NCBI RefSeq assembly: GCF_030814995.1
Contig: NZ_JAUSVX010000030.1
Location: forward strand, 1 to 64,000
DNA length: 64,000 nt
Origin: Labrys wisconsinensis
Lineage (GTDB): Bacteria > Pseudomonadota > Alphaproteobacteria > Rhizobiales > Labraceae
Reading direction: 5' to 3'
Made by a program: the position numbers and the translations under genes. Below the pieces are notes generated by a model. It was not told the DNA's origin. It ran no database searches and was given only the letters and a program-made list of their open reading frames with translations. This document shows, one piece after another, positions 43,937 to 55,452 of the stretch (its first letter is position 1; each line of letters starts with the position of its first letter).

Positions 43937-44803
43937 ATGCGGTGGCGGACGAGACTGGTCGGCGGCCTGGTTCTGGCGGCCATGGCAGCGGCCTCGGCGT
44001 GGGCCGACGGCGCAATCCCGGTCGGGTCCGCCGAAGCGGTCGCCGATCTCGGCGGCACGGCGCTCACCGTGTTCACCTACAAGCCCGAGGGATGCACGCC
44101 GCGGGCTATGCTGCTGGTGTTCCACGGCGTGGGCCGCAATGCCGACGGTTATCGCGACCATGCGCGCCCGCTCGCGCAGAGCCTGTGCCTGCTGGTGGTC
44201 GCCCCTCGGTTCGACCAGGCCCGCTTCCCGCGCTGGCGCTACCAGGAGGGCGGCGTGATCCGGCACGGGACCGCGCAGCCCCCGCAGAGCTGGACCGGGA
44301 CCTTGGCGATCGAGCTGGTGGACTGGGTGCGGCAGCGCGAGGCGGCGCCGTCCCTGCCCTATGACCTGCTCGGCCATTCGGCGGGTGCCCAGTTCGTCGA
44401 CCGCCTCGCCGCCTTCGTGCCGAACCATGCGCATCGCATCGTCATCGCCAACCCGTCCACCTATGTCCGGGCGCGGCTGGACCTCGCGGCACCCTTCGGC
44501 TTTGCCGGCCTCTATCCCGGCGACGAGGCGAGCGCCGCGCTGAAGCGCTACCTCGCCGCGCCGATCACCGTGCTCCTCGGCCAGGCGGACACGCTGTCGA
44601 AGAACCTCGCGGAGAGTCCCGAGGCGCAGGACCAGGGCGCGACGCGGTATGCGCGCGGGCAATTCGTCTTCCACGAGGCCGAGCGCGTCGCCGCCGAGCA
44701 CGGCTGGCCGTTCGCCTGGCGCCTGGCCGAGGTTCCCGGCGTCGGGCACGATGCCAAGGAGATGTTCGCCTCCCCGCAGGCGGCCGCCGCCCTGCAGCCC
44801 TGA
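43937..44803 (+). CDS. Exported alpha/beta hydrolase
   Basis: This is a 288-residue protein with a signal peptide (LVGGLVLAAMAAASAWADG). The hydrolase fold shows LLVFHGVGRNADGYRDHARP near 60, the nucleophile elbow LLGHSAGAQFVDRL near 146, and a C-terminal VPGVGHDAKEMF histidine. The layout resembles secreted PHB depolymerase/feruloyl esterase-like enzymes, but the substrate is not evident. An upstream copy of the ATTTGTCGCAAAG sequence (43859-43871) is shared with the soxB upstream region. Confidence 0.82.
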   Translation: MRWRTRLVGGLVLAAMAAASAWADGAIPVGSAEAVADLGGTALTVFTYKPEGCTPRAMLLVFHGVGRNADGYRDHARPLAQSLCLLVVAPRFDQARFPRWRYQEGGVIRHGTAQPPQSWTGTLAIELVDWVRQREAAPSLPYDLLGHSAGAQFVDRLAAFVPNHAHRIVIANPSTYVRARLDLAAPFGFAGLYPGDEASAALKRYLAAPITVLLGQADTLSKNLAESPEAQDQGATRYARGQFVFHEAERVAAEHGWPFAWRLAEVPGVGHDAKEMFASPQAAAALQP

Positions 44804-44876
44804 GGGCGCCGCTATCGGATTGGTGGAAGCATGGCGGCGCGGGCAGGCCGCGCCGCGATCATCCGGAGGCCTTGCC

Positions 44877-46037
44877 ATGGCTGCCCATCGCGATCTCCCG
44901 GCGGAACGGGCGGCCGAGATCGCCGCCGCAGCGCTGACGCGGGCCACGGGCGAGCCGGCGACCCTCGCCGCGATCCAGCCGCTCGGCGAGGCGGATCGGC
45001 GCAACCTGGTGCTGCGGGCGCACGCCTCGGTCGGGGCGCGCAGCCGATCCGTCATCGTCAAGGCGAGCCGGGCGAGCGGCCATGACCCCGCCGCGCCGGA
45101 CGCCTTCGCCGTCTCGGGCCTCGTGCGCGAATGGGTGGCGCGGGCGCTGCTGTGCGAGGCGCCGGGCGGGGAGGGCGCCTTGCTGGCAGGAGACGCGGAG
45201 CACGGCCTGATCGTGTTCGAGGATCTCGGCCGCGCGCCGGGCTCGCTGGTCGGCCCGCTGCTGGAGGGGACGGCGGCGGTGGCCGAGGCGGCCCTCGCCT
45301 CCCATGCCGTGGCGCTCGGCCGCCTGCACGCGACGACTCTCGGCTGCGCCGGGCGGCACGCCGCCATCCTCCGGGACCTGTTCCCGGCGGCCGAGGCGCC
45401 GCGGGCGATGGGCGCGCGATGGCTGGCGGCGCCGGTCGAGGTGGCGGGCCTGTCACTGCCGGCGGACGAGCTCGACCAGGTTCGCGGGCGCATCGCCGAT
45501 CCCGGACCGTGGGCGGTGCTGGTCCATGGCGATGCCTGTCCGGACAACGTCCTCCTCATCGACGGCGAGGCCTGGCTGCTCGACTTCGAGTTCTCGATGC
45601 CCGGCCATGCCCTGCTCGACGCCGGCTATTGGCGCATGGGCTTTCCCTCCTGCTGGTGCGCCGGCACGGTGCCGGGTCAGGTCGCCGACCGGATCGAGGC
45701 GACCTATCGCGGGGTGCTGGCGCCGGCCCTGCCGGAGGCGGTGGATGACCGGCTGTTCGTGGCCGAGGCGGCGCTCGTCGCCGTCGCCCGCCTCCTGATG
45801 AGCCTCGACTGGCTGATGCCGGCGGCCCTGGCCGAGGACGGGCGCTGGGGCATCGCCAGTCGCCGCAGCCGCATCCTGCACCATCTCGGCGCCGCGATCG
45901 CCGCTTGCGAACGGGCAGATGCCTTCCCGGGCAGCCGTGCCGTCATGGCGCGGTGGCACCGCCACGTCCAGGATCTCTGGCCCGGCAGCATGCCGCTCGC
46001 GCCCTATCCCGCATTCGCCCGCACGGGAGGCGCCTGA
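44877..46037 (+). CDS. Aminoglycoside-phosphotransferase-like kinase
   Basis: This is a 386-residue protein of the APH/choline-kinase fold. The catalytic loop is VLVHGDACPDNVLLIDGEAW near residue 220, and the metal-binding DFEFSMPGHALLDAGYW follows at about 240. N-terminal nucleotide-binding features are weak (SRSVIVKASRASGHDP). The substrate is probably a small alcohol or sugar; antibiotic resistance should not be assumed. The 3' end overlaps the 3' end of the convergent outer-membrane channel gene by 34 bases. Confidence 0.8.
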   Translation: MAAHRDLPAERAAEIAAAALTRATGEPATLAAIQPLGEADRRNLVLRAHASVGARSRSVIVKASRASGHDPAAPDAFAVSGLVREWVARALLCEAPGGEGALLAGDAEHGLIVFEDLGRAPGSLVGPLLEGTAAVAEAALASHAVALGRLHATTLGCAGRHAAILRDLFPAAEAPRAMGARWLAAPVEVAGLSLPADELDQVRGRIADPGPWAVLVHGDACPDNVLLIDGEAWLLDFEFSMPGHALLDAGYWRMGFPSCWCAGTVPGQVADRIEATYRGVLAPALPEAVDDRLFVAEAALVAVARLLMSLDWLMPAALAEDGRWGIASRRSRILHHLGAAIAACERADAFPGSRAVMARWHRHVQDLWPGSMPLAPYPAFARTGGA

Positions 46038-47497
46038 CCGGGCCCGGCCGCCGCGGCCGCCGGGGACGGAAGCTGCGTCGTGTCCCAGCCCCCGCCCAGC
46101 GCCACGATCAGGCTCACCGCGGCGGCGAGGCGCTGCTCCCGGGTCGTGAGCAGCGATTCCTCGTCCGACAGCGCCGTCGCCTGCGCGGTCACCACCGTGG
46201 TGAAGGCCTGCGTGCCGGCGCGATACTCGTTGAGGGCGATCTGCACGGCCTGCTCGGCGGCGGCGACGGCCTGCGCCTGCACGCCGGCTTCCTGGGAGAG
46301 GACGCGGATGGCGGCGAGCTCGTCCTCCACCTGCTGGAAGGCGGTGAGGACGGTCTGGCGATAGGTGGCCACGCTCGCATCGTAATTGGCCTTGGCTGCC
46401 GCGACCTGGGCGGCGGTCAGGCCGCCGTTGAACAAAGTCTGGGCGATCGACAGGCCGTAGGACCAGGCGGGATTCGTGACGCCGAGCGAGCTGCGGAAGG
46501 GATCGCCGGAATAGCCGAACGCGCCCGAGAGCGAGACGCTGGGATAATAGGCCGCCATCGCCACGCCGATCTGGGCGTTCTGCTGCTGCATGGTGCGTTC
46601 CGCCCCGGCGATGTCGGGGCGCCGCTCCAGCAGGGCGGAGGGCAATTGCAACGGGATCGAGGGTACCGTCCTCGACAGGCCGCCGTGGGGGATCGTGAGC
46701 TGCGCCGGCGCCCGGCCGATCAGGACGGCGATGGCGTGCTCGTACTGGGCGCGGGCGACGCCGGTGTTGATCGCCTGGGCCTGGGCGGCGAGGAGCTGCG
46801 CCTTGGCGGTGATGACGTCGGAGCGGGCCGAGGTTCCCGCCGAATATTGGTTCTGGGTGATGTCGAGCGAGCGCTTGTACTGCGCCACCGTGTCGGCCAG
46901 GAGGTCGTGCAGGGCATCCGTCTCCCTGAGCTCGAAATAGGCGGTGGCGAGCGAGGACTGCATCGACAGCGTCGCGTTGGCGAGGGTTGCGGCGCTGGCC
47001 TGGGCGCCGGCGGTCTCGCCCTCGATCGTCCGCCGGACCCCGCCCCAGAGGTCGAGGGTCCAGCTCGCATTGGCTTCGGCGGTGAGCAGCGGGCCCTGGC
47101 TGGAGGAGCGCGACAGCTCCGGGTTGAGGCTCAGCGTCGGGAAGAGCTGGGCCCGGCCCTGTGCGATCAGCGCCTGCGCCTCGCGGTAATTGGCCTCGTC
47201 CGCCTTCAGGGTCTGGTTCGAGGCCGCCACCTGCGGCATCAGGGCGTCGAGCTCGGGGTCGTGGAACACCGTCCACCACTGACCCTTGGCGAAGTCGTCG
47301 CGCGGCTCGCCGAGCTTCCAGCCCTTCATCTCCTTGTATTGCGCGGGAACGATCGCGGCCGGGCGCAGGTAGTCGGGGCCGACCATGCAGCCGCCGAGGG
47401 CCAGCGTCGCCCCGGCCAGGCAGAGCCGCGCGGAGCGGGCCCCGAGCCGGATCGGCCGGCCCCCGTCCGCCGTCCATGCCGTGTCTCGAACCCTCAT
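46004..47497 (-). CDS. RND efflux outer-membrane channel (OprM/NodT family lipoprotein)
   Basis: The 497-residue outer-membrane factor has a lipoprotein signal with lipobox LALGGC near residue 36 ([10 protein letters not shown] follows, typical of NodT/OprM). Two TolC-like repeats follow, seen in [13 protein letters not shown] and [20 protein letters not shown] segments, with long helices such as [20 protein letters not shown]. It forms the exit duct for the two RND pumps encoded upstream. Its start overlaps the stop of the second pump gene by ATGA. It is the last gene of the four-gene operon. Confidence 0.93.
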   Translation of the reverse strand: MRVRDTAWTADGGRPIRLGARSARLCLAGATLALGGCMVGPDYLRPAAIVPAQYKEMKGWKLGEPRDDFAKGQWWTVFHDPELDALMPQVAASNQTLKADEANYREAQALIAQGRAQLFPTLSLNPELSRSSSQGPLLTAEANASWTLDLWGGVRRTIEGETAGAQASAATLANATLSMQSSLATAYFELRETDALHDLLADTVAQYKRSLDITQNQYSAGTSARSDVITAKAQLLAAQAQAINTGVARAQYEHAIAVLIGRAPAQLTIPHGGLSRTVPSIPLQLPSALLERRPDIAGAERTMQQQNAQIGVAMAAYYPSVSLSGAFGYSGDPFRSSLGVTNPAWSYGLSIAQTLFNGGLTAAQVAAAKANYDASVATYRQTVLTAFQQVEDELAAIRVLSQEAGVQAQAVAAAEQAVQIALNEYRAGTQAFTTVVTAQATALSDEESLLTTREQRLAAAVSLIVALGGGWDTTQLPSPAAAAAGPGQAPPVRANAG

Positions 47498-50400
47498 GAT
47501 GGCCCTCCCGCGAGACCGGCACCGCGCTGCCCGAGATAGAACCGGTTCCACAGGCGGTGCAGCCAGCGGTTGAACCGGTCGAGATAGAGATAGATGACGG
47601 GCGTGGTGTAGAGGGTCAACGCCTGGCTGACGATCAGGCCGCCGACGATCGACAGGCCGAGGGGATGGCGCAGCTCCGATCCCTCGCCGGTGCCGAAGGC
47701 GAGCGGCAGCGCGCCGAGCAGCGCCGCGAAGGTGGTCATCATGATCGGCCGGAAGCGCAGCAGGCAGGCCTCGAAGATCGCCTCCGGCGGGGCGAGGCCC
47801 CGGCGCTCCGCCTGCAGGGCGAAGTCGATCATCATGATGGCGTTCTTCTTGACGATGCCGATCAGCAGGATGATGCCGATCAGGGCGATGATGGTGAACT
47901 CCATGTCGAACATCTTCATCGCGAGCAGGGCGCCGACGCTGGCGGAGGGCAGGGTCGAGATGATGGTCAGGGGATGGATGGTGCTCTCGTAGAGGATGCC
48001 CAGCACGATGTAGACGGCGATGAGGGCGGCCGCGATCAGCAGGGGCTCGTTGGCCAGGGACTGCTGGTAGGTCGCGGCGGTTCCGGCGAAGGAGCCGTGG
48101 ACCGCGGCGGGCATATGGATGTCGGCCATGGCCTGCTCGATCGCGGCCTGGGCCTCGCTGAGCGCATGGCCCGGCGCCAGGTTGAAGGAGATGGTCGTCG
48201 CGACGAACGGGCCCTGGTGGTTGACCGAGAGGGGCGTCAGCCCGGCCTGGAACCGCGCGAAGGCGGCCAGCGGCACCATCGTCTCCTGGTTGGTCGACAC
48301 GGAGGCGCCGGCCGAGGCGCTGGCATTGCCGACCGTCGCGATCGAGTTGATCGCCAGGTTGCGGGCGGAATCGGCGGCGATGGTCGCGGCCGTCGTGGTC
48401 GTCACCGTCGAGGCCGAGAACGTGCCCGCCGCGGCGTTGGTGCTCTGGGTGCCCGAGGGATTGGCGCCCGAGGTCGAGACCCAGATGTCCCTGAGCGTCT
48501 CCGGCGACTGCCAGTAGCGCGGCTCCACCTCCATCACCACGTGGTACTGGTTGAGGGCGCTGTAGATCGTCGACACCTGCCGCTGGCCGAAGGCGTCGTA
48601 GAGCGTGTTGTCGATGGCGTTGAGCGTCAGGCCGAGGCGCGCCACCGTCGGCCGGTCGATGACGAGGTCGGTCTCGAGGCCGCCCTGCTGCTGGTCGGAA
48701 TTGACGTCGGTGATGACGCCGATCCGCTGCATCGCTTCGGTCAGGCGCGGCGCCCACTCGTTGAGGACCTTGGTCTCGTCGGCCTGCAGCGTGAACTGGT
48801 AGGCCGCGTTGCTCTGGCGCCCGCCGGTGCGCAGGTCGGCCGCCGGCTGCAGGAACAGCCGCGCGCCGGGCACCTGCGCCAGCTTGCCGCGCAGCCGGCC
48901 GACCACCATGTCGGCCGAGATGCCGCGCTCGGCCAGGGGCTTGAGCGAGATGAACATGAAGCCGGAATTGGTCTGGCGCCCGCCGGTGAAGCCCATGACG
49001 TTGTCCACCGCCGGATCGGCCTGGACGATGGTCTGGAGCTGCGTGAACTTCTGCGCCATCGCCTGGAAGGAGATGCTCTGGTCGGCCTGGATGCCGCCGA
49101 TCAGCAGGCCGGTGTCCTGGGCCGGGAACAGGCCGTAGGCGATGTCGGAGAAGAGATAGACGTTGAGGCCGATGGTGGACAGGAGCACGAGCGCCACCAG
49201 CAGCGAGTGGCGCAGCGCCACCGCGAGGGTCCGGCTGTAGAAGGACTGCATGGCCTCGAAGCCGCGCTCGGTCACCCGGTAGAACCAGCCGTTGGAATGG
49301 TCGGCGGGGTTGGGCAGGAAGCGCGAGCACATCATCGGCGTCGCGGTGAGCGAGATGAACAGCGAGATGGCCACGGCCATCGACAGGGTGATGGCGAACT
49401 CGCGGAACAGCCGGCCGATGATCGAGCCCATCAGCAGGATGGGCAGGAACACCGCCACCAGCGAGATGCTGATCGAGACCACGGTGAACCCGACCTCGCG
49501 CGCCCCGACGAGCGCAGCCTCGAGGCGCGTCGCCCCCAGCTCCATATGGCGGGCGATGTTCTCCAGGACGACGATGGCGTCGTCGACCACGAAGCCGGTC
49601 GAGATCGTCAGCGCCATCAGCGACAGGTTGTCCAGGCTGAAGCCGAGGAGGTACATCGCTCCGAACGTGCCGATGATCGAGACCGGCACCGCGATGCTGG
49701 GGATGGCGGCCGAGCGCAGGTTGCGCAGGAACACGAAGACGACGAGCGTGACCAGGGCGACCGACATGATCAGCGTGTGCTCGGTGTCGGTCAGCGAGGT
49801 GCGGATCGTCTTGGAGCGGTCGAGCCCGATGCTGAGGGTGACGTCGCCGGGCAGCGCGGCGGCCATGCGCGGCAGCTCGGCCTTCACCGCGTCGACCGCC
49901 TCGATGATGTTGGCGCCCGGCTGGCGGTAGAGGATGACCAGCACCGAGGGCTTGCCGTTGGCCAGGCCCGCGTTGCGCAGGTCCTCCACCGAATCGTCGA
50001 CATGCCCGAGATCCGTGAGGCGCACCGCCGCGCCGTTGCGGTAGGCGACCACCAGGTCGCGGTATTGCGCGGCCCGGCTCGCCTGGTCGTTGGTGTAGAT
50101 CTGGTAGTGGAAGTCCTTGGTTTCGACCGCGCCCTTGGGGCTGTTGGCGTTGGCCGAGGCGAGGGCGGCGCGCACGTCCTCCAGGCCGATGCCGTACTTG
50201 AACAGGGCGCCGGGATTGAGCTCGACGCGCACGGCCGGCAGGGCGCTGCCGCCGACGTCGACCTCGCCGATGCCCTTGAGCTGGGACAGGCTCTGCTGCA
50301 GCACGTTCGAGGCCGCGTCGTAGAGCTGTCCCTGGGTGCGGGTCGGCGAGCTCAGGGCGACGACCATGATCGGCGAATCCGCCGGGTTGATCTTGTGGTA

Positions 50401-50790
50401 GGTCGGGTTGGCGCGCAGGCTGGTCGGCAGGTCCGCCCGGGCGGCGTTGATCGCCGCCTGGACGTCGCGCGCCGCCCCGTCGATGTCCCGGTCGAGCCCG
50501 AACTGCAGCGTCACCCGGGTGTTGCTCAGCGAGCTCTGCGAGGTCATCTCGGTGACGTCGGCGATCTGGCCGAGATGGCGTTCGAGCGGAGCGGCGACGG
50601 TGGCGGCCATGGTGTCCGGGCTGGCGCCGGGCATGGTCGCCAGCACCGAGATGGTGGGAAAGTCGACCTGGGGGAGCGGGGAGACCGGCAGCTGGCCGAA
50701 GGCGAAGGCGCCCGCCAGCGCGATGCCGATGGTCAGGAGCGTCGTGGCCACCGGCCGGCGGATGAACAGGGCGGAGAGGTTGCTGCTCAC
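47494..50790 (-). CDS. mdtC: RND efflux pump, MdtC-like second inner-membrane subunit
   Basis: This 1098-residue RND transporter has the proton-relay pair in [20 protein letters not shown] near residue 405. The N-terminal [20 protein letters not shown] and C-terminal [20 protein letters not shown] motifs are intact. A Ser/Thr/Ala-rich insertion near 770-800 ([19 protein letters not shown]) lengthens it beyond the usual ~1030. It overlaps its partner pump gene by ATGA on one side and the channel gene on the other. In E. coli the B2C heterotrimer of MdtB and MdtC works with MdtA and TolC; the same assembly is inferred. Confidence 0.92.
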   Translation of the reverse strand: MSSNLSALFIRRPVATTLLTIGIALAGAFAFGQLPVSPLPQVDFPTISVLATMPGASPDTMAATVAAPLERHLGQIADVTEMTSQSSLSNTRVTLQFGLDRDIDGAARDVQAAINAARADLPTSLRANPTYHKINPADSPIMVVALSSPTRTQGQLYDAASNVLQQSLSQLKGIGEVDVGGSALPAVRVELNPGALFKYGIGLEDVRAALASANANSPKGAVETKDFHYQIYTNDQASRAAQYRDLVVAYRNGAAVRLTDLGHVDDSVEDLRNAGLANGKPSVLVILYRQPGANIIEAVDAVKAELPRMAAALPGDVTLSIGLDRSKTIRTSLTDTEHTLIMSVALVTLVVFVFLRNLRSAAIPSIAVPVSIIGTFGAMYLLGFSLDNLSLMALTISTGFVVDDAIVVLENIARHMELGATRLEAALVGAREVGFTVVSISISLVAVFLPILLMGSIIGRLFREFAITLSMAVAISLFISLTATPMMCSRFLPNPADHSNGWFYRVTERGFEAMQSFYSRTLAVALRHSLLVALVLLSTIGLNVYLFSDIAYGLFPAQDTGLLIGGIQADQSISFQAMAQKFTQLQTIVQADPAVDNVMGFTGGRQTNSGFMFISLKPLAERGISADMVVGRLRGKLAQVPGARLFLQPAADLRTGGRQSNAAYQFTLQADETKVLNEWAPRLTEAMQRIGVITDVNSDQQQGGLETDLVIDRPTVARLGLTLNAIDNTLYDAFGQRQVSTIYSALNQYHVVMEVEPRYWQSPETLRDIWVSTSGANPSGTQSTNAAAGTFSASTVTTTTAATIAADSARNLAINSIATVGNASASAGASVSTNQETMVPLAAFARFQAGLTPLSVNHQGPFVATTISFNLAPGHALSEAQAAIEQAMADIHMPAAVHGSFAGTAATYQQSLANEPLLIAAALIAVYIVLGILYESTIHPLTIISTLPSASVGALLAMKMFDMEFTIIALIGIILLIGIVKKNAIMMIDFALQAERRGLAPPEAIFEACLLRFRPIMMTTFAALLGALPLAFGTGEGSELRHPLGLSIVGGLIVSQALTLYTTPVIYLYLDRFNRWLHRLWNRFYLGQRGAGLAGGPS

Positions 50791-53700
50791 GGCGCCCCCG
50801 CCACGGCCGGGCCCGGCGCCACCGAGGGGCTGAGCCGCTCGAACATCAGGTAGATCACCGGGGTGGTGAACAGGGTCAGCACCTGGCTCACCGTCAGGCC
50901 GCCGACGATGGCCAGGCCGAGCGGGTGACGCAGCTCCGAGCCGACGCCGGTGCCCAGCATCAGCGGCAGGGCGCCGAACATCGCCGCCATCGTCGTCATC
51001 AGGATCGGGCGCAGCCGGAGCAGGCAGGCCTGGTGGATCGCCTCGCGCGGGCTCTTGCCCTCGCTGCGTTGCGCATCGAGCGCGAAGTCGATCATCATGA
51101 TCGCGTTCTTCTTGACGATGCCGATCAGCAGCACGATGCCGATGATGCCGATCACGTCGAGGCCGGCGCCGGCGATCATCAGCGCCAGCAGCGCGCCGAT
51201 GCCGGCGGAGGGCAGGGTCGAGAGGATGGTGACCGGGTGGATGAAGCTCTCGTAGAGCACGCCCAGGACGATGTACATGGTCGCCACCGCCGCGAGCAGC
51301 AGCATGAGCTCGTTGGACAGCGAGGCCTGGAAGGCCAGGGCCTCGCCCTGGAAGCTGGTGGTGAAGCTCGCGGGCAGGCCGATATCGGCCTCGGCCGCGC
51401 GGATCGCGTCGACGGCGGCGCCGAGCGAGGCGCCGGGCGCCAGGTTGAAGGAGATGGTCGCGGCCGGCGACTGGCCGAGATGGGAGATCTGCAGCGGCGA
51501 GGTCTGGACGGTGGTGGTGCTGATCGCCGACAGCGGGACCTGCCCGGTCGTCGAGGCCGAGGACGGCAGGTAGATCGAGCCGAGCGAGGTGACCGACTGC
51601 TGCAGCGTCGGATCGGCGTCGAGGATGACGCGGTACTGGTTCGACTGGGTGAAGATGGTGGAGATGATGCGCTGGCCGAAGGCGTCGTAGAGCGCGCTGT
51701 CGACGGTCGCCGGCGTGATGCCGAAGCGCGCCGCCGTGGCCCGGTCGATGGTGAGATAGGCGGCGAGGCCGTTCTGCTGCATGTCGCTGGCGACGTCGGT
51801 GATCTCGGGCACCGTTTCCAGCCGCGCCAGCAGCTGCGGCGTCCAGGTCTGCAACTGGCCGAGGTCCTGGTTCTCCAGGGTGAACTGGTACTGCGTCGCG
51901 CTGACCGTGGTGTCGATCGACAGGTCCTGCACCGGCTGCATGTAGAGCGCGATGCCGGCGACGCCGGCGGTCTCGGCCTGCAGCCGGCGGATGATCTCGC
52001 TGGCGCTGGCCTCCCGCTCGTCGTGCGGCTTCAGGTTGATCAGGAAGCGGCCCGAGTTCAGCGTGACGTTGGAGCCGTCGACGCCGATGAACGAGGACAG
52101 GCTGACGACGTCGGGGTCCTTCAGGATGGCGTCCGCCAGGGCCTGCTGGCGCTCGGCCATCGCGGTGAAGGAGGTGGTCTGCGCCGCCTGCGTCACCCCC
52201 TGGATCAGGCCGGTGTCCTGGATGGGGAAGAACCCCTTGGGGATGACGGTGTAGAGGTAGGCGGTGAGGGCGAACGTGGCCAGGGCCACGAGCAGCGTCA
52301 CGGCCTGGTTGTCGAGCACCACGTCGAGGGCGCGGCTGTAGAGGCGCACGAGGGTCTGGAAGAAGCGTCCGCCGCTGGCATGGGCCTGGCCGCCCTCGCC
52401 GGGCTCGCTCGGCTTCAGCAGCTTGGCACAGAGCATCGGCACCAGCGTCAGCGACACCAGGGCCGAGATGACGATCGTGACGGCGAGCGTGATGGCGAAC
52501 TCGTGGAACAGGCGCCCGACCACGTCGCCCATGAACAGGAGCGGGATCAGCACGGCGATCAGCGAGATCGTCAGCGAGATGATGGTGAAGCCGATCTGCT
52601 CCGAGCCCTTCAGCGCCGCCTCGACCGGCGTCTCGCCCATCTCGAGGAAGCGGGCGATGTTCTCGATCATCACGATGGCATCGTCGACGACGAAACCCGT
52701 GGCGATGGTCAGCGCCATCAGCGAGAGATTGTCGAGACTGAAGCCGAGCTCGTACATCACGGCCAGGGTGCCGACCAGCGAGAGGGGCACCGACAGGCTC
52801 GGGATGAACGTCGCCGGGATGTTGCGCAGGAACAGGAAGATCACCAGCACGACCAGGCCGACGGCCAGGGCGAGCTCGAACTCGACGTCGGTCACCGAGG
52901 CGCGGATGGTCACGGTCCGGTCGGTGAGCGGGGTGATGGTGATCGAGGCCGGGATCGAGGCCTCGATCGCGGGCAGCAGCGCCTTGATGCTGTCGACGAC
53001 CTCGATGACGTTGGCGCCGGGCTGACGCTGGACGTTGACGATCAGCGCCGGCGTCCGGTTCATCCAGGCCGAGAGCTTGGCGTTCTCGGCCGCCTGCTCG
53101 ACGGTGGCGACGTCCCCGAGCTTGATCGGCGCACCGTTGCGGTAGGCGATCACCGCATCGATATAGTCCTTCGGATCCCTGATCTGGTCGTTGGCGTTGA
53201 TCGCGGAGGACTGCGCCGGCCCGTCGAAATTGCCCTTCGGCGTGTTGACGTTGAGGTTGCCGATCGTGGTGCGCAGGTCGTCGAGGTTGAGGCCGTAGGC
53301 GGCCAGCGCCCGCGGGTTGGCGTGGATGCGCACGCTCGGGCGCTGGCCGCCGGAGATCGACACCAGGCCGACGCCCGGCAGCTGCGACAGCTTCTGGGCG
53401 ATGCGCCCCTCGACGATGGCCTCCACGTCGGTGAGCTTGAGGGTCTGCGAGGTCACGCCGAGGGTGAGGATCGGCGCGTCCGCCGGATTGACCTTGGCAT
53501 AGATCGGCGGCGCCGGCAGGTCGGACGGCAGGAGGTTGCCGGCCGCGTTGATCGCCGCCTGCACTTCCTGCTCGGCGATGTCGAGGCCGATGTCGAGGCC
53601 GAAGCGCAGGGTGATGACCGAGGCGCCGGCCGAGCTCTGCGAGGCCATCTGCGCCAGGCTCGGCATCTGTCCGAACTGCCGCTCCAGCGGCGCGGTGACC

Positions 53701-53885
53701 GAGGAGGTCATCACTTCCGGACTGGCGCCGGGGTAGAAGGTCTGCACCTGGATGGTGGGATAGTCGACCTCCGGCAGGGCCGAGAGCGGCAGGAAGCGAT
53801 AGGCCACGACCCCGACCAGGAGGATGGCCACCATCAAGAGCGAGGTGGCGACCGGCCGCTCGACGAACAGGCGCGAGGGGTTCAT
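50787..53885 (-). CDS. mdtB: RND efflux pump, MdtB-like first inner-membrane subunit
   Basis: The 1032-residue RND transporter starts [20 protein letters not shown]. The proton-relay aspartates lie in [20 protein letters not shown], the periplasmic porter domains are complete, and [20 protein letters not shown] is near residue 930. Length and order match MdtB of MdtABC. The start at 53885 gives the family N-terminus; a 54-residue longer reading overlaps the adaptor gene and is rejected. It lies 25 bases after the adaptor gene. Confidence 0.93.
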   Translation of the reverse strand: MNPSRLFVERPVATSLLMVAILLVGVVAYRFLPLSALPEVDYPTIQVQTFYPGASPEVMTSSVTAPLERQFGQMPSLAQMASQSSAGASVITLRFGLDIGLDIAEQEVQAAINAAGNLLPSDLPAPPIYAKVNPADAPILTLGVTSQTLKLTDVEAIVEGRIAQKLSQLPGVGLVSISGGQRPSVRIHANPRALAAYGLNLDDLRTTIGNLNVNTPKGNFDGPAQSSAINANDQIRDPKDYIDAVIAYRNGAPIKLGDVATVEQAAENAKLSAWMNRTPALIVNVQRQPGANVIEVVDSIKALLPAIEASIPASITITPLTDRTVTIRASVTDVEFELALAVGLVVLVIFLFLRNIPATFIPSLSVPLSLVGTLAVMYELGFSLDNLSLMALTIATGFVVDDAIVMIENIARFLEMGETPVEAALKGSEQIGFTIISLTISLIAVLIPLLFMGDVVGRLFHEFAITLAVTIVISALVSLTLVPMLCAKLLKPSEPGEGGQAHASGGRFFQTLVRLYSRALDVVLDNQAVTLLVALATFALTAYLYTVIPKGFFPIQDTGLIQGVTQAAQTTSFTAMAERQQALADAILKDPDVVSLSSFIGVDGSNVTLNSGRFLINLKPHDEREASASEIIRRLQAETAGVAGIALYMQPVQDLSIDTTVSATQYQFTLENQDLGQLQTWTPQLLARLETVPEITDVASDMQQNGLAAYLTIDRATAARFGITPATVDSALYDAFGQRIISTIFTQSNQYRVILDADPTLQQSVTSLGSIYLPSSASTTGQVPLSAISTTTVQTSPLQISHLGQSPAATISFNLAPGASLGAAVDAIRAAEADIGLPASFTTSFQGEALAFQASLSNELMLLLAAVATMYIVLGVLYESFIHPVTILSTLPSAGIGALLALMIAGAGLDVIGIIGIVLLIGIVKKNAIMMIDFALDAQRSEGKSPREAIHQACLLRLRPILMTTMAAMFGALPLMLGTGVGSELRHPLGLAIVGGLTVSQVLTLFTTPVIYLMFERLSPSVAPGPAVAGAP

Positions 53886-53910
53886 GGCTGCAGCTCCCCC
53901 GGCATGGGCG

Positions 53911-55281
53911 TCACGGTCCCGGGGCGGGAGCGCCCTGGTCCTGGCCCTGGGGGCGGCGATGCTTGTGCTGGCCGGCCTGCCCCGGGTCCTGGCCGGGCGC
54001 GGCGTGCTGCCCGTCCGGGGCCGGCGCGGCTCCACCGGTCCCGGCATGGCCGGACCCGTTGCGCACCTGGACCTTGGCGCCCTCGCGCAGCCGGTCGGCG
54101 CCGTCGATCACCACCTTCTCGCCGACGGCGAGGCCCGATGTGATCGCGGTGTGATCGGCATCGGCCGGCCCGATGACGATCTTGCGCACGGTGACCGTGT
54201 CGTCGTCCTTGACGACATAGGCGAAATTGCCCTGCGGCCCGAGCTGGACGGCGGCGTTCGGCACCACCACCGCGTCCCGCAGCGTGTCGACCAGCAGGCT
54301 CACGTTGACGAACTGGTTGGGGAACAGGGCCCCGTCGTCGTTGGCGAACATCGCCCGGATCTTGAACGTGCCCGTCGTCGTGTCGATCTGGTTGTCGGTC
54401 GTGGAGACGGATCCCGTGGCGAGCTGCTTGACATTGGCCCGGTCGAACACCGTCACCGGCAGGCTCGCCCCGCTCTTCAGCCGGGCCGCGATCTGCGAGA
54501 GGTTGTCCTCCGGCGTGGAGAAGATGACGCTCATCGGCTGGATTTCGGTGATGATGACGATGCCGTTGGTGTCGGTGACCTGGACATAGTTGCCGGCGTC
54601 GACCTGGCGCAGGCCGACCCGCCCGCCCACCGGCGCCACGATGTGGCAATAGGCGATGTTGAGCTTGGCGGCATCGATCTGCGCCTGGTCGGTCGAGATG
54701 GCGGCCTGGTCCTGCGTCACCAGGAACTTCTGGTCGTCGATCTGCTGGGTGGCGATCGAATCCTGCCGGCCGAGCTTCTGGTAGCGCGCGAGGTCGGCCT
54801 GCGCCTGGGCGAGGAGGGCGGTGTCCTTGGCGAGCTGGCCCTGGTACTGCTCCAGGGTCGCCTGGTAGGGGCGCTGGTCGATCTGGGCGAGGAAGTCGCC
54901 GGCCTTGACCATCTGGCCTTCGGTGAAGCCGATCTGCTGCAGCGTGCCGGCGATCTGCGTGCGCACCGTCACGGTCGCGAGCGAGGTCACGGTGCCGAGC
55001 GCGTTGATCACCAGCGGGATGTCGCCCTTGGCTGCCTCGGCGTCCCGGATCGTCTGGGGCGGCAGGCCGGCGCCGCGGCCGCCGCCGCGTCCGGCACCGG
55101 GAGACGGCGCGACCTCCGGCGTGGGTTTCTCGAGCTGCTCCCAGGCGAAGAGGCAGGCGATCCCCACGACGAGCGCGAGCAGCCACTTGACAATGCCACG
55201 ACGTCTGGGCGGCTTCGGGCGGCCCAGCGGCACTGTCAGTGGTGCAGTCTTGCTGCGCGCAAGATCGACGCGTTCGTCCAT
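53911..55281 (-). CDS. mdtA: RND periplasmic adaptor (MdtA-like membrane fusion protein)
   Basis: This is a 456-residue adaptor. It has one N-terminal membrane anchor ([20 protein letters not shown], about 29-48) and a lipoyl/barrel-sandwich half [20 protein letters not shown] near 105. A long alpha-hairpin runs from about 130 to 205, followed by [20 protein letters not shown] and the beta-barrel. The last ~45 residues form an unusual Gly/Gln/His/Pro-rich tail ([20 protein letters not shown]). First gene of the operon. Upstream lie an 8-bp inverted repeat (55285-55321) and a CCGAA-N6-TTCGG element near 55344-55361. Confidence 0.92.
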   Translation of the reverse strand: MDERVDLARSKTAPLTVPLGRPKPPRRRGIVKWLLALVVGIACLFAWEQLEKPTPEVAPSPGAGRGGGRGAGLPPQTIRDAEAAKGDIPLVINALGTVTSLATVTVRTQIAGTLQQIGFTEGQMVKAGDFLAQIDQRPYQATLEQYQGQLAKDTALLAQAQADLARYQKLGRQDSIATQQIDDQKFLVTQDQAAISTDQAQIDAAKLNIAYCHIVAPVGGRVGLRQVDAGNYVQVTDTNGIVIITEIQPMSVIFSTPEDNLSQIAARLKSGASLPVTVFDRANVKQLATGSVSTTDNQIDTTTGTFKIRAMFANDDGALFPNQFVNVSLLVDTLRDAVVVPNAAVQLGPQGNFAYVVKDDDTVTVRKIVIGPADADHTAITSGLAVGEKVVIDGADRLREGAKVQVRNGSGHAGTGGAAPAPDGQHAAPGQDPGQAGQHKHRRPQGQDQGAPAPGP

Positions 55282-55284
55282 CGG

Positions 55285-55321
55285 ACTGCCTCGAAAGTCT
55301 CCCGCAGCTTTGGGAGGCAGT
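55285..55321. promoter_or_regulatory. Inverted repeat just upstream of the efflux operon start
   Basis: ACTGCCTC (55285-55292) and GAGGCAGT (55314-55321) are perfect reverse complements beginning 3 bases upstream of the mdtA start codon. It could form a leader hairpin or be a repressor site controlling the operon. No dedicated regulator gene is adjacent. Confidence 0.35.
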
Positions 55322-55452
55322 TATGGCTCAAGTAGGGACGTCGTGTTTCCGAATGTTTCTTCGGGTTTTCAAGTTCTTGCCCGAATCGCTGCGGCTGCGG
55401 GGCGGCAGGGCTCGGCCGGAACCGGGCATCGGCGCCCGGTGATTAGGGGCGA

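Noticed and set aside
44877..46037. Antibiotic-resistance phosphotransferase
   Set aside because: Only the general kinase fold is visible, with no resistance-type specificity or mobile context.
47557..50853. 1098-codon open frame on the + strand opposite the RND pump gene
   Set aside because: It is the mirror of an unmistakable RND transporter; its product is low-complexity Arg/Gly/Asp/His sequence without domains, typical of shadow frames in high-GC DNA. The same applies to the long + strand frame at 50925-54143.
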